From Theobroma cacao (lineage: Eukaryota; Streptophyta; Magnoliopsida; Malvales; Malvaceae), in NCBI RefSeq assembly GCF_000208745.1, contig NC_030852.1, forward strand, positions 21,163,581-21,227,580: a stretch of DNA of 64,000 bases, written 5' to 3'. This document shows, piece by piece, positions 13,499 through 24,634 of the stretch. Positions within the stretch are counted from its first letter, which is position 1. Every line of letters starts with the position of its first letter. The notes below the pieces were generated by a model that had not been told where the DNA came from, ran no database searches, and saw nothing but the letters and a program-made list of their open reading frames with translations. The translations under genes and the position numbers were made by a program.

Positions 13499-15826
13499 AT
13501 GATGATGGATCAATTAGTTGAAAATTGTGTAAATTTGGATGATGATGTGAAAATTTTGAATGAGGGTGCAATTCCCTCCCAATCCCATATATTTGAATCT
13601 GAACAATTGAGTAAAAGAGCAAAAAAAAAAACTTCGAATGGTTGGAGTTTTTTCACTAAAATAGGTAAAAAGCAAGATGGAGTAGAAATGGCAACTTGTA
13701 ACAGTTGTAAAACGGAGTATAAGGTTGGTCATAAACCCGGTGGCTCTAATTATGACACTTGACATTTGCATTGTCACATTAAAACTTGTAAATTTATTTC
13801 ATATTTTAATCCACATCAAATGCTTATGGATCATGAGAGGAAAGTAAGGGCTAGAAAATTTGATCTTAAGATTTCACATGACATGTTTGCTGAAGCTATA
13901 ATTAAGCATGACTTGCCTTATGCTTTTGTTAAATATGATAAGATTAAAGTTTGGGCTAAGTATGTAAATCCAAATGTGGTGATGCATTCTAGAAACACTA
14001 CTGTATCTGATGTTCGGAGGATTCATTTGAGAGAGAGAGAGAAACTTAAACAAGCTATGGTCAAGGTACCTAATAGAATTTGTTTAACTTCTTATGTATG
14101 GACAACATTTACTTCTAAGGATTATATTTGTTTAACTGCTTACTTTGTCAATGAAAATTGGAAGTTATGTATCAAGTTACTTAATTTTTGTCGTATGCCT
14201 TCTCTACACATTGGAGTTGAATTAGCTGCCACTGTGTTTGATTGTTTGAAAGGATGGGGAATTGATAAAAAAGTTTTCTCTCTTCCTTTAGATAATGCTT
14301 CTGCTAATGATAACATGCAAGCTGTCTTGAAAGGTCACCTTCATTTACAAAATAGCTTGATTTGTGATGGTGAATTTTTTCATGTTCGTTGTTGTGCTCA
14401 TATATTAAATCTTATTATTCAAGAAAGCTTGAAAGCAGTCAATGAAGCATTATTTAAAATTAGAGAGTGTGTGAAATATGTAAAGGCATTGGATGGGAGG
14501 ATGAAAAAGTTTCAAGAATGTGTTCAACAAGTTGGCATTGATGTAGGTGTTGGGTTACGTTTAGATGTGTCAAGATGGAATTCAACATATTTGATGCTTG
14601 AAAGTGCAATCAAATATCAAAAAGCTTTTGCTAGTCTCCAATTTGTTAATAGAACTTATAAATATAATCTATCTGATGAGGAATAAGGAAGAGCAATGAT
14701 AATTTGTAAATTCTTAGAGCCCTTTTATGAGACCACAAACTTGATATCCAGTTCATCTTATCCAACTTCCAACTTGTATTTCATGCAAGTTTGGAAAATT
14801 GAATCCATTTTAAATGAGAATTTGCATAGTGAAGATGAGGTTATCAAAGATATGTCTCAAAGAATGAAAATAAAATTTGATAAGTATTGAAAGGATTATA
14901 GTGTAGTGCTTGCATTTGGAGCTATTCTTGACCCAAGGTTTTTTTTTTTTTATTCTTGACCTAAGGTTTTTTTTTTTTTATTCTTGACCTAATGTTGAAG
15001 CTTGATTTCTTAAAATTTTGTTATTCTAAGATTGACACTTCTACTTGTCATGGAAAGTTAGAAAATGTGAAGATAAAGTTGTACAAGCTCTTTGAAGAAT
15101 ACGCAAGCAACACTTGTGCATCATCAAGTATTTCTTCTCACTCAATGAGTAATTTACCTACGCAAACTGGAAAGGGAACTAAACCTAAAGGATCAAAGAT
15201 CTTTAATGCAAGTTTTATATCTTTCTAACATTTTATTGCATGAGAATTTATGTTACTTTACTTATGTTTTGATAATTACTTTTTTTTTGTCTATGTATAT
15301 GAAAATTGTAGAAGTTCAAAATGTTTCAAAATGAACAATTTATATTGCTAGAAAGTCTGAGTTATATATTTATTTAGATGAGACAAAGCTTGATTATGAA
15401 GTGTTTGAAGACTTGGATGTGCTTAGTTATTAGAAGGACATTACTACATGCTTTCCTAATCTTTCTATTATGCACAGGATGTATTGAGCATTTCAATCAC
15501 TACGGTAGCATCAGAGTCTGCTTTTAGTATTAGTGGCCATGTTCGCACCAAGTTTAAAAGTTCCCTCGGCCATGAAAATGTTCAAATACTTGTTTGCATG
15601 AAAAATTGGTTGCATGGCTTTTCTTTAGCTACCAATGGTATTATTTATTTTATATATTTTAATGTCTTTAATTTTTTCTTGTCAAATTAATAATTTTAGT
15701 TAAGATTGAAACTCACTATTTCTTTTTCTTTTATAATAATGAATGTTAGATGATAATAATTCAAACCTTGAGACATTATTGCTATCTAAACAAGATTCAA
15801 ATGTTTTGCTTGAAGATGAGGATTGA
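13499..15826 (+). pseudogene. hAT transposase pseudogene (RICESLEEPER/DAYSLEEPER-like)
   Basis: A BED zinc finger comes first (GWSFFTKIGKK, then C-N-S-C and H-x4-C, about 13640-13785). The catalytic hAT domain follows (DNASANDNM near 14295; CAHILNLIIQ near 14395; SRWNSTYLM near 14570). Last is the C-terminal dimerisation domain (ITTVASESAFSISGHV near 15500; NVQILVCMKNWLHGF to about 15625). A small last exon probably ends at 15826. Four in-frame stops break it: TGA at 13760, TAA at 14684, TGA at 14888 and TAG at 15431. The second sits where a Trp is expected, as do the third and fourth. A triplicated ATTCTTGACC plus poly-T unit (about 14922-14990) shifts the frame, and one base is missing near 15480. 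The family normally makes about 650-700 residues and moves the element by cut and paste. Confidence 0.9.
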
Positions 15827-16740
15827 AGAGGAGATAAATGAGTCTTAAAGTTTCTATTTATTTGGTTATGTACTTATATTGATGGGATTGTAGTTTATAT
15901 TAATGATTGAAACTTTATTTACATTTAGTACAATTTATTTTATTATTTATGTTTGGTGTAATTTTTTTGTTTTAACATGTTTTTATTATTAAATTTATGG
16001 ATTAAATTATGAAACAATTTTATTGATAGGGAGTTTGTTAGGTAAATTTGTAAAAATAATTTTTTTTTGAAAAAAAAAAGTGAGTTGGCCTAACCCAACC
16101 CATGGGTTGACCTCGCCCAACCCATGGGCTGGCAATGGGTGGGTTGGGTTGGGATTTTAACAATCCATTTAAAAAATGGGCTGGCCCAACCCAGTCCATA
16201 TTTTTTCAACCCATAGTGGACTAGGTCGGGCCAACCCATATTGACAGGTCTACTAATTTATGACACAATAATAGGCTCATCCATATCTAATTTATATTGC
16301 ATGAATTTATTAAAGATGTTTTCCATTTGAGTTGCATGATAAATTTGTTAACAATCATCTTATACATGTTCCACCTTGTCACAAGAAACGCTTTCCTAAT
16401 TGCATCCTCTTTCATATACTTTACTTCCAATTTATCACATAACTCTTTAGCAATAGTTATTAGCACATACCATTCAAGATGCATCCTCTGGAAAAGTAAT
16501 CATCATTGTCGCACTTTTGCCTTTCACAAGTTCCATTGACAATTTGATCATGTTTCTCTTCTACCCTTGGAGGAGTTAGAGCATAGAAAATCTTTAATGT
16601 GGCAAGGAGAGTGTGCATCTTCCTTTGCCATCGTAAAAAGTTGCATCCACAAAAGTGTTTTAATTTTTAGAAATCTGTAGCAATCTCTCTTAAAGAACTT
16701 TGACTTGCCATCATTTTCATAAAACTAGAAATAAAGTATA

Positions 16741-17329
16741 AAGATTTGTTCTTGGATAAGTGTATGGAAAGTCAGAATATGAAAGAAATGGCTTCAAGGT
16801 ATGCAGGATATACCACTTTCCTTTAGGCTTATTTTGTGCACACCAATTATTCGCACAACAAGTTACGTTGAATAACTTTAGAATATAATGAAGTCGTGTT
16901 TAACTGCACTTTGCTTTAGCGAAATCAAAACCACAGAACAATTCTTGATAAGAGGCAAAATTATCTTTCTTATAAAAGATTTTCTACAATAAAAGATGTA
17001 TAAACTTGATCTATATCAAAGAGAGGATAGTTATCTAGGTTTTTTTTTTTTTTGTGTGTTGGAATGATTAGCATCTTAGATATTTATAACAATTTTCAGC
17101 AAGAGACACATTTCTTGACTAATATCTATTAAATCAATCAATTTGACTTTTCAAATTGTAATTGTTGAAGAATTTTCTTTTGATCTAAATAGATGTAATT
17201 GATGTTGCTTTTATGAAAAAAATGACCTTTTGAAATACTTAAACACTTATGAAGCAAAACTAGTAGTTGCAAATTTTGACGTCTAGATTTTTTTACATTA
17301 ATTGAATAACACAAATGATTAGTCGATTA
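16741..17329. other. Spacer between copia and Harbinger elements
   Basis: No gene. It may contain the untranslated leader and an eroded LTR of the copia element, but I found no primer-binding site or LTR termini. Confidence 0.4.
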
Positions 17330-17799
17330 AGAGCTTGTTTGGCTTGATTTTTTTTAGTTTAAAAGCTATTATGAAGCTCTTACAAAAAATAAAAACTTTT
17401 AAAATTAAGCTATTATGAAACTCTTACAAAAAATAATAATTTTTAAAATTAAGCTAAAATTGTTTAGTAAATTTACTTGTTATAAGCTCTATTTTATATA
17501 TATAAGCTGTTTGGCAAAACAACTTATAAGCACTCTAATTTTGGTTAAAATTACCATAAAGGGTATTTAATAATAACTTTCTATTAATCACGAATTTCTT
17601 TGTTCAAAATGAAAAAAAGTGAACTTTATTTTTTTGCTTATTTAAAAAAAATTTGAAATTATAAAAAGCATTTTTATATAACATAAAGTTTATAATTAAT
17701 AATAAATCATAAAAAAAAAGTTTCACAAATAATTTATAAGTAACACATAAATCAACTATTTCTATTTACCATCAATGCAGTAGTTATTTGATTATGAAC

Positions 17800-18760
17800 G
17801 CTACCCATGTAACTATCATCCAATGCTCTTCTATAAGTTTATGAATCCATTTCTTCATCATTACTTCTTTTTTCTTAACTCTCAGGAATATAATTAAGAT
17901 TACAATCATATTGTCAAACTCCTCATCTATGACATCGCACTGTCTAATATAGTTTTAAAGTGCGTTGTTACAACAATAATCTTTTCATGTTTTATTAACA
18001 AAAAAGGCTTCATATTGCATAAATATATGCCACCTATTCTGCCAAATTCTAATTGTTTGTTCAATGACACTTCTTAATGAAGAATGTGCATGGTTGAATG
18101 TTTCTTTTACACTTTCGGGTTTACTACACCCTCTAAAATTAGGAATGTGATATCTTTCACCTTTTTAAGGTGCTAGATACCTTTTCATATTATGATAACC
18201 AGCATCCATTATATAATATTTATTTAAGAAAAAAGTTAAAAGTTTCAGTGTTAGTTCATTAAAAAAAATTCAAGAGATAAATATATAGAATGGCAAACTT
18301 TATATCATAAAAATTATAAGTTGTACCATCCTGAGGGTGAGGGAATACACTTTTCATTTTTTCAAGCATAGTTGAAAGGATACGGGTAACATGTTTAGTG
18401 CCAGGTCAACCAACAACCACAACAGTGAATAACATGTCAAAATTACATACTAAAATGACATTATGTGTTGGATAACCCTTTCAACTAATAAAACAAATTC
18501 AATCATTTACAGAAGGAATAGCAAGAACATGTGACCATCGATAACACCAATGCACCCTTGAAAATAAGACCAATATCTGCTATCATTTTTAATTTTGGAT
18601 GGAACTTATACAAATTGAAAATCTAGAGCCTTGACAATTATATTGGCTAATAAACATAAACTATCAACACTTCACCGAACTTCCTACTTACAATTTCTCT
18701 CGATTTTTCAAATTTATTTTGACATTATAATTTGTTTCATTGTGTGCACAAGTCTAAAGA
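17800..18760 (-). pseudogene. Harbinger transposase (DDE nuclease) pseudogene
   Basis: The minus strand reads, in order, SRYWSYFQGCIGVIDGH (about 18585-18535), which matches the first catalytic Asp region (..F.DCIGAIDGTH). Then comes a degenerate middle (about 18480-18330). After it come YYIMDAGYHNMKRYLAP (about 18220-18170), with the second Asp motif (DAGY), and FRGC...KETFNHAHSSLRSVIE (about 18140-18060), with the terminal Glu context (N.RHSSLRNVIERTFG). Stops and frameshifts interrupt it. A further minus-strand frame at 18945-19166 may be its N-terminal part. Confidence 0.8.
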
Positions 18761-19459
18761 AACATAGCGACCGTCTCCAATGTTATCATGTCTTTAGATG
18801 AATGTAATCATCTCTTATTCATTAATGTATCTGTAAGTTGCAATGTATCATATGATTCCATCTTAAATATTCTATAACTTTCACCGGAGTTTGTAACGTT
18901 TCACATACCTAATTCCACCCATAAGAATAATTGAATCTGTTTCCTTATTTTATTAAATATTTCATGTGATATACAATTGTAGTAGTAGCTCCTTCATACA
19001 TGTTTTGATAAAACCTTGCACATTTTTTTCTTTTTATAACTTGTACTGATGTTTTGACTTTATTAAAAGACATTTGTTTGACAATATCAAAATACATAAG
19101 TAGAAATCCAAATATATCAATTAAAAAAATAAATATTATTTCAAAATCAAATAGTACAAATAGCAATTAAAATAAATATAATATGGATAATGGTAAATTC
19201 TTTCAAACACTAATTCAATTATACATAACAAGTAACACAAATACAAAGAGAAAATGGTTTAAAGTTTAACATCAATCTAAAATAAACAACTCAAATCCTA
19301 AATTAATCAACTACTCCCACCACAGTTTTTTGATAAATTACGCGCATATTGAATCCAATTTAGTTTATCACTTAAATTTGACAAAGAAATAAAAATGAGT
19401 TTATTTTCCTCCTTTTTAATCAATTGTAATGCAAAATTAAATTCATCTATACTCAATCT

Positions 19460-20370
19460 CCCCTCATTTTGTAGAGATTTCATTGCTCAAACGCACTCTG
19501 GAATACTATATTGTCTTGTGGCTTGCGATAACATTGAAATTTTAGCACTTTCAATGCATTATGACTTTCTACTGCTTCACACAATCGTTCCAATGTTCTT
19601 TGCAAGCTTGCTACAGTCCCAATTTTTGCCTCATCCTTTGCTACTTTTTTTCCCATTTCTTTTAGCACCATATTTTTTCTCTTGATTTGGTGTTTACCAT
19701 AGGGTTGTCATATTCATCACAATTGATTTCTTTAGCATCAAATTTAACATTGTCTTGTAACGGAGTTAGATTTACAGATTTGAAAGTATCTTCAATTGGT
19801 ACACGCATCGCTAATGTTCATGCATTTTGATAGGTGGTTATTGTATCCTCAAATAAAAATTCCAATTCATCAGCATACTCTAACTTGTGATACCGAAATT
19901 TGGCATATTTTGAATTGGCCTACACAAACATCAAAGATGAAAAAACTTTTAAACGACAAGCATATGTAAAATAATTTACATTAGATGAAACATGTAAAAT
20001 TTAAAATACTTACTTTTATTTTGGCTTCCTACCATGTTGTTTCAGCTTCGATGGTTCTCGTATCATGGTTCTTAACCAAACCTATTTCTTTACCCTTCAA
20101 TTGTTTGAAAAAAGTCCATTTATTCCTTAAACTATTCATTCTATTTTTCAATTACGTTTGGGTATAGTTTTTATTAGCACGAATATTAAATTCCTCTATT
20201 ACAACTTCCCATCTTTTAATTCTGAATGAAATTCCCGATTTTTAACACTTGCGAATATCATCCGTACAAACTTGAAGTAAGATTTTGGTAGTGACCAAAT
20301 CCCACTTTACATTATGTTTTGGTTTATCTGAATTTTCAAAATTAGGTGGAGGCCTTTCTTGGCTAGCCAT
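19460..20370 (-). pseudogene. Harbinger second gene: Myb/SANT-like DNA-binding protein, broken
   Basis: Starts at the Met of MASQERPPPNFENSDK (20370). The trihelix Myb-like domain follows (WDLVTTKILLQVCTDDI, then RWEVVIEEFNIRANKNYTQT, NRMNSLRNKW and LKGKEIGLV). This is the pattern of the ORF that accompanies PIF/Harbinger transposase and helps it enter the nucleus and bind the ends. At least three in-frame stops occur (after DIRKC, after NYTQT and after AETTW). The C-terminal part near 19671-19480 (MVLKEMGKKVAKDEAK...) stays open. Confidence 0.75.
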
Positions 20371-22114
20371 AAACTACAACAAGACATATAAATCAATAAA
20401 TCTTGTGTCATCACTCAAACAAAAAGGCACCCAAATTTATGATGCAATCTCAAACAAAATTTAACTTGAATCATTCATCAACAGAATTGTTATCTATGTT
20501 TACATCCTTACAGGTGATTCTACTTCCTCAGTAAACTCCAATAGTGGAAGTTCTGCTAAAAAAAAGTAGTTCTTTTTTTTGGGGTGTTGTGTCTACAATT
20601 TTTACTATTGGAAATAATTGTAAGAGAACTTAGAGTTTTTGGATATTTATAATAATGCCATCACATGGGGTTTTTTATTTTTGGGTTGTATCCTCTTTGT
20701 TTGAATTGAGTGGTTTCTTTTATTGATGTGAGTGTGACAGACTTGGCTTTGGTTTTCTTCCCTTTCTCTTACTTAAATTGGCCCCTTGTTTTAGCTGTCT
20801 AGCTTGAACTAGGATTTTCAGTTAACAAGAGAAGATCTTGGAGAAAGCTTATAATTAGTTCAAGCCAATAAGGCCTATGTCATACAATAATCCATTATGC
20901 AAATTTCAAGTTTGAATATGGCGGAATAAGTCTAAATTGCTAAAATAGCTACAAAGGATAAAACCAAAGGGCTAAAAGGGAAAAAATAGTAAGCATCATC
21001 ATTCAAACCTAGGTTACTACCTAAACTGTTAGAAGACTTTGCACCATTCTAATCTCGAGGCCCCCTTCGGACAACATATTTTGAAGGCAAAAGCACGTTG
21101 CTAACTTCACAATTAGTCTTGGAATCCCAAGCATGATCACTAACACCTTAACTTAACCACATGCAACTGCCCATGCTTAGAAATTTGAATCGCCAAACGC
21201 CAAAATCCCATTTCACAACATAACTCATAATCATAGATTTTAGTCTTGAACATTATATGTTTATATTAATGTTTTTTCTTTTGTTTCTGCCATCTTTCAA
21301 CAACTTGCAAGCTTTGCTTGCAGAAAAATCAATGGTGAAGCAAAGAAAACAAAAAGGAAAGGTTTGACATGAAGGACCATCCTTTGAATAGGGGGTGTGG
21401 AACAAATAAGGGTCTAAGTTTCTCATAGGGGCATATTTCAATTTTCTTGTAGTGTAGCCTATTGTTATGCCTAAAAGAAAATTTTTCCCAGAATTGAGTT
21501 ACCATAAACGAACATAAATATTGACTTCTCAATTTTCATCTAATTTATTTCAACAACTATTTACCTATTTGGTTAACCATTTTAATTATAATCAGCAAAT
21601 ATTATATATAGCTGAAAGAAGTTAAGAACAAATAAACATCATATAATTATTATATCAACCAATAAACTGAGAAATATTAAATAATAAAGAGAGTTTTCAA
21701 AGTCTCCAAAAAAAATAAAAAAATAAAACAAAAAAAGAAAAAATAATACTTAAATGCAATTTTGAATTTTAGCTCTTCTTTTCTTTTAATCTTTGTAAGA
21801 ACAAAAAAAAAAAAACAATCCTAGAAGGATGATTTGTAAAGAAAGGAAAAGGAGAAGGAGATCGATGAGGAGAGAAGGAGGGGGGTATTTTTTTAGAGAA
21901 GATTTTTTTCGAAAAAGAATAAAAATCTTGAGAAGTTGGCTTGTTTTCTTAATTAAAAAAAAAAGCTCCTCTTGGAGCTTTTCTTGAAGCCTCTTTTTTT
22001 AAGATTTTGTTCTTAAAAAATACTTTTTTAAGAGCTTATTACAAAATCTTATTTGACCTAATTTTTACTTTTAAAAAATAAATAAACTAAAAAAATCAAG
22101 CCAAACAGACATTA

Positions 22115-24634
22115 ATTAACGTTGTCTTGTTAATCGAATAACACATATTTTGAGATTTGTTGTTAATCGACTTTCAAAATCTTTAATCGACTAACTAACT
22201 TGGTCTTGGAGTTTTTCAAATTTGGCTTTTCATCGCTTGGTCGACTAAGACAAAGTTTTAGTGGACTATCCTTCATAATTTTCAACTTAATCAATTGACT
22301 TATGAAATTTAATCAATTAATCTTTTATTACTTTCTTTCACTTTTATTTTGAAAAACATTCCAATAGTTATAAGTACACCAATATAACTTCATCTCTCCT
22401 TATATTTGTATTTATATGTTGTGTGTGTGTATGTTGAATCAAGATGAGATTGAATATCTTCTCAAATTGAGTTGAATTTAGTTTAATATTATATCCATCC
22501 TAATTAAATCTACTTGCTTAAAACAAATATGAGTCAATTTGGTAACACACATGCTTGGGACTGAGACTTTTGTTTGTTAAATAAATAATTTTAAGAATGA
22601 CTCTTCAAAAAAATAATGTTAAGAATGCATTCACATAAAATATAACTTTAAACAAAACATTTTGAACAAATATGATACAAACTACAAATTTTAATATTTG
22701 TTTAATTTGTTGAGAACACATAATTATATAAATAGGGATGTTTGTTTACAAATCAATTAAACTGCCGGCTTGTGTTTTGGACAACCCTTTTCTAGAGTGA
22801 TTATTGATCAACTATACCAATTAGTTATTACATTATAATATACAACTCATTATAAGTTATTACACTATACTATACAACTCATTCTCTGTAGATTTGTAAT
22901 CACATTACCAATTTAACATGGAAATAAAAATTTAATGGCTGTCTAAAATTGTAATTATATTGATTTTTTAAATTATATTATGTGTTATAAAATTATGATT
23001 GATGTGCTTGCCTCATGCGTACTTAACATTTGGAATAAATATAACACATCTTAACCACTCTTTCTCTCTTTCCTCCTTTCTCAATTCAAATAAATCAAAA
23101 GGACCAAATACAAATAGGTCTATGAAGGCTTTTTTTGGTATCACAATTTCAATCTAAAATCTTTATCTTAATCTGATACAACCTTAATTTATTACATTGG
23201 TTAAGCTCAAATACCACAAAAATTGATAGAAGTTTTCCAAACTTTTGTAAAGTTAAAATCTATATTACGTTAGTAAAAAAATAATAAAAAATTATATTAA
23301 TAAAATCCTTTTAATTCCGAATCCAAAACTGTTTTTTTTACCGTTCATAACTTATCTTTGCAACAACAGGATTACGAATATCAACCATTTAATATTTTTA
23401 AGTTTTCACCATACAAAATTAAAAAAAAATTAAAAAGGACTGTTAAATACATAAAATGTTTGAGTTATTTATTTAATGAACACTCATAGTAAGAAACTGT
23501 TAATTAGAAGGGATAATGGTGGTGGAATCTTTTGATTAGAAAAGGGCATGATTGAACATACGAAGAAGGTTGGGGCAAGGTTGGGCCACCAAACCACCAA
23601 GGTCTTTGGTCTCATCCCTCTCTATCTAATCAATCTAATGTGTTTTGAAATGCGAAGTAATGGTAGCCAATCAATCAATACATCCCAACAAAAGACACTC
23701 CTACTCATCACAACTCTCTTTGCTCCCACTTCTTCACCACTCCTAGCATTGCTACAATACAAGAAAATTACGTTTTTTTGAGAAAATAAAAATGAAAATC
23801 TCATAAACATCTTATTTTTTTTCTTCAATATTTGAAATTTGAAATTTTAATTTACTTTTTTCTTCTTATTTAATATTAATGTAACAAACAAGAGACAAAA
23901 GAACAATAAATCTAATATCCCGAACAGTTGTCAACCGAACATTCGTCTCGAATAATTTTTATGTAAAGTATAAATTTAAAAAATTTGAATTAAAAGCATT
24001 ATTTTATAAATTGAAAAATCAAATAAAATTATCATCATAAAACTATTTGATCTGTTATTCAAATTTTAAATTTTAAATATTTTTATTTTTTTTCAAAATA
24101 AACATATGATTTTATATGTTTTATTTCAAAATGCATGCTTATATTTCATTTTTTTCCCTAAAATATTAAAAACAAAAAAATAAAAGAAAGAAAGAAAGAA
24201 AGAGGAAAAAGTCGAGGGAAAAAAACCAAAGAAAAGTCAAGGATTATGTTATTATTAAAACTGAATTAATTTGTAAATTAGATTATTGATAAAAAGAGAA
24301 AAAAATTACAACAGTATAAGGGTCGGTGCCAGCCAGACGGCCAGCCCTCATTCTCTCGGTTTCCTTTTCTTCCTCAGAATTCAGCCATCCATTCCATTCA
24401 GTTTTTTCAGTTCTAAAGATATAATAAATTCAAAATCCAAAATTGAAAGTCATTTTCGAAAACCCTTCCCTGGATTACGCCTTAATCTTTCCTCCTAATA
24501 CCCACATTCATCCTCTCTTTCTCTCCTCCCCTTTTGGGTTTCTTCGCTTCTTTGTTTGTTATTACAGAGATATTTTTGTATTTGAGAAGCATAATCATAA
24601 AAATAAAGAAAAACGAAGAAGAAAAGAAAAAAAA
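22115..24634. other. AT-rich intergenic and EB1 leader
   Basis: No gene. The last 350 bases (about 24300-24634) have a pyrimidine-rich stretch followed by a purine-rich one, and probably hold the EB1 promoter and 5' UTR. Confidence 0.5.

Larger units (their letters stand above)
11938..16252 (+). mobile_element. hAT DNA transposon, 4315 bp, with 8-bp target-site duplication
   Basis: The element begins TAGACTTGTC (11938) and ends GACAGGTCTA (16252). These are inverted repeats with one mismatch. It is flanked by an identical 8-bp duplication, CTAATTTA, at 11930-11937 and 16253-16260, the diagnostic target length for hAT elements. Both subterminal regions (about 11950-12100 and 16080-16250) are packed with TGGGC/GCCCA-type repeats, such as GGGTTGGGC and its complement, which in hAT elements serve as transposase binding sites. 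The interior carries a plus-strand transposase pseudogene and a CT microsatellite. Removing the element restores the copia gag sequence exactly across the site. Confidence 0.95.
9010..16740 (-). mobile_element. Decayed Ty1/copia retrotransposon, split by a hAT element
   Basis: Pieces of one minus-strand gag-pol can be read in order. At 16740-16500 is the gag N-terminus (MASQSSLREIAT, then FLRWQRKMHTLLATLKI). At 16490-16253 and again at 11830-11490 are UBN2-type gag middles. A degenerate zinc knuckle lies near 11380-11290. The integrase is near 10400-10180 (GIVHETTTPYFPQPNGVAE). Reverse transcriptase runs from about 9720 to 9010 (FWKEAIRYEMDSIMS; EQPEVFVIPGQ; YGLKLAPSQWHKK). Stops and frameshifts are frequent in every domain, so it cannot be active. 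RNase H and clear LTRs were not found, so the element is also truncated. Right and left limits are approximate. Positions 11938-16252 belong to a younger hAT insertion. Confidence 0.85.
17330..22111 (-). mobile_element. PIF/Harbinger DNA transposon, about 4.8 kb, decayed
   Basis: The left end is AGAGCTTGTTTGGCTTGA (17330 on). The right end, read on the minus strand from 22111, is TGTCTGTTTGGCTTGA. Both continue into a T-run and AGTTT. TTA stands directly outside each end (17327-17329 and 22112-22114), the target preferred by PIF/Harbinger. Inside are both genes of the family, each on the minus strand: a Myb/SANT-like protein (about 20370-19460) and a DDE nuclease (about 18760-17800). Both have stops. 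The region 20380-22050 has no coding sequence I could read and includes a purine-rich block (about 21839-21890). Confidence 0.85.
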
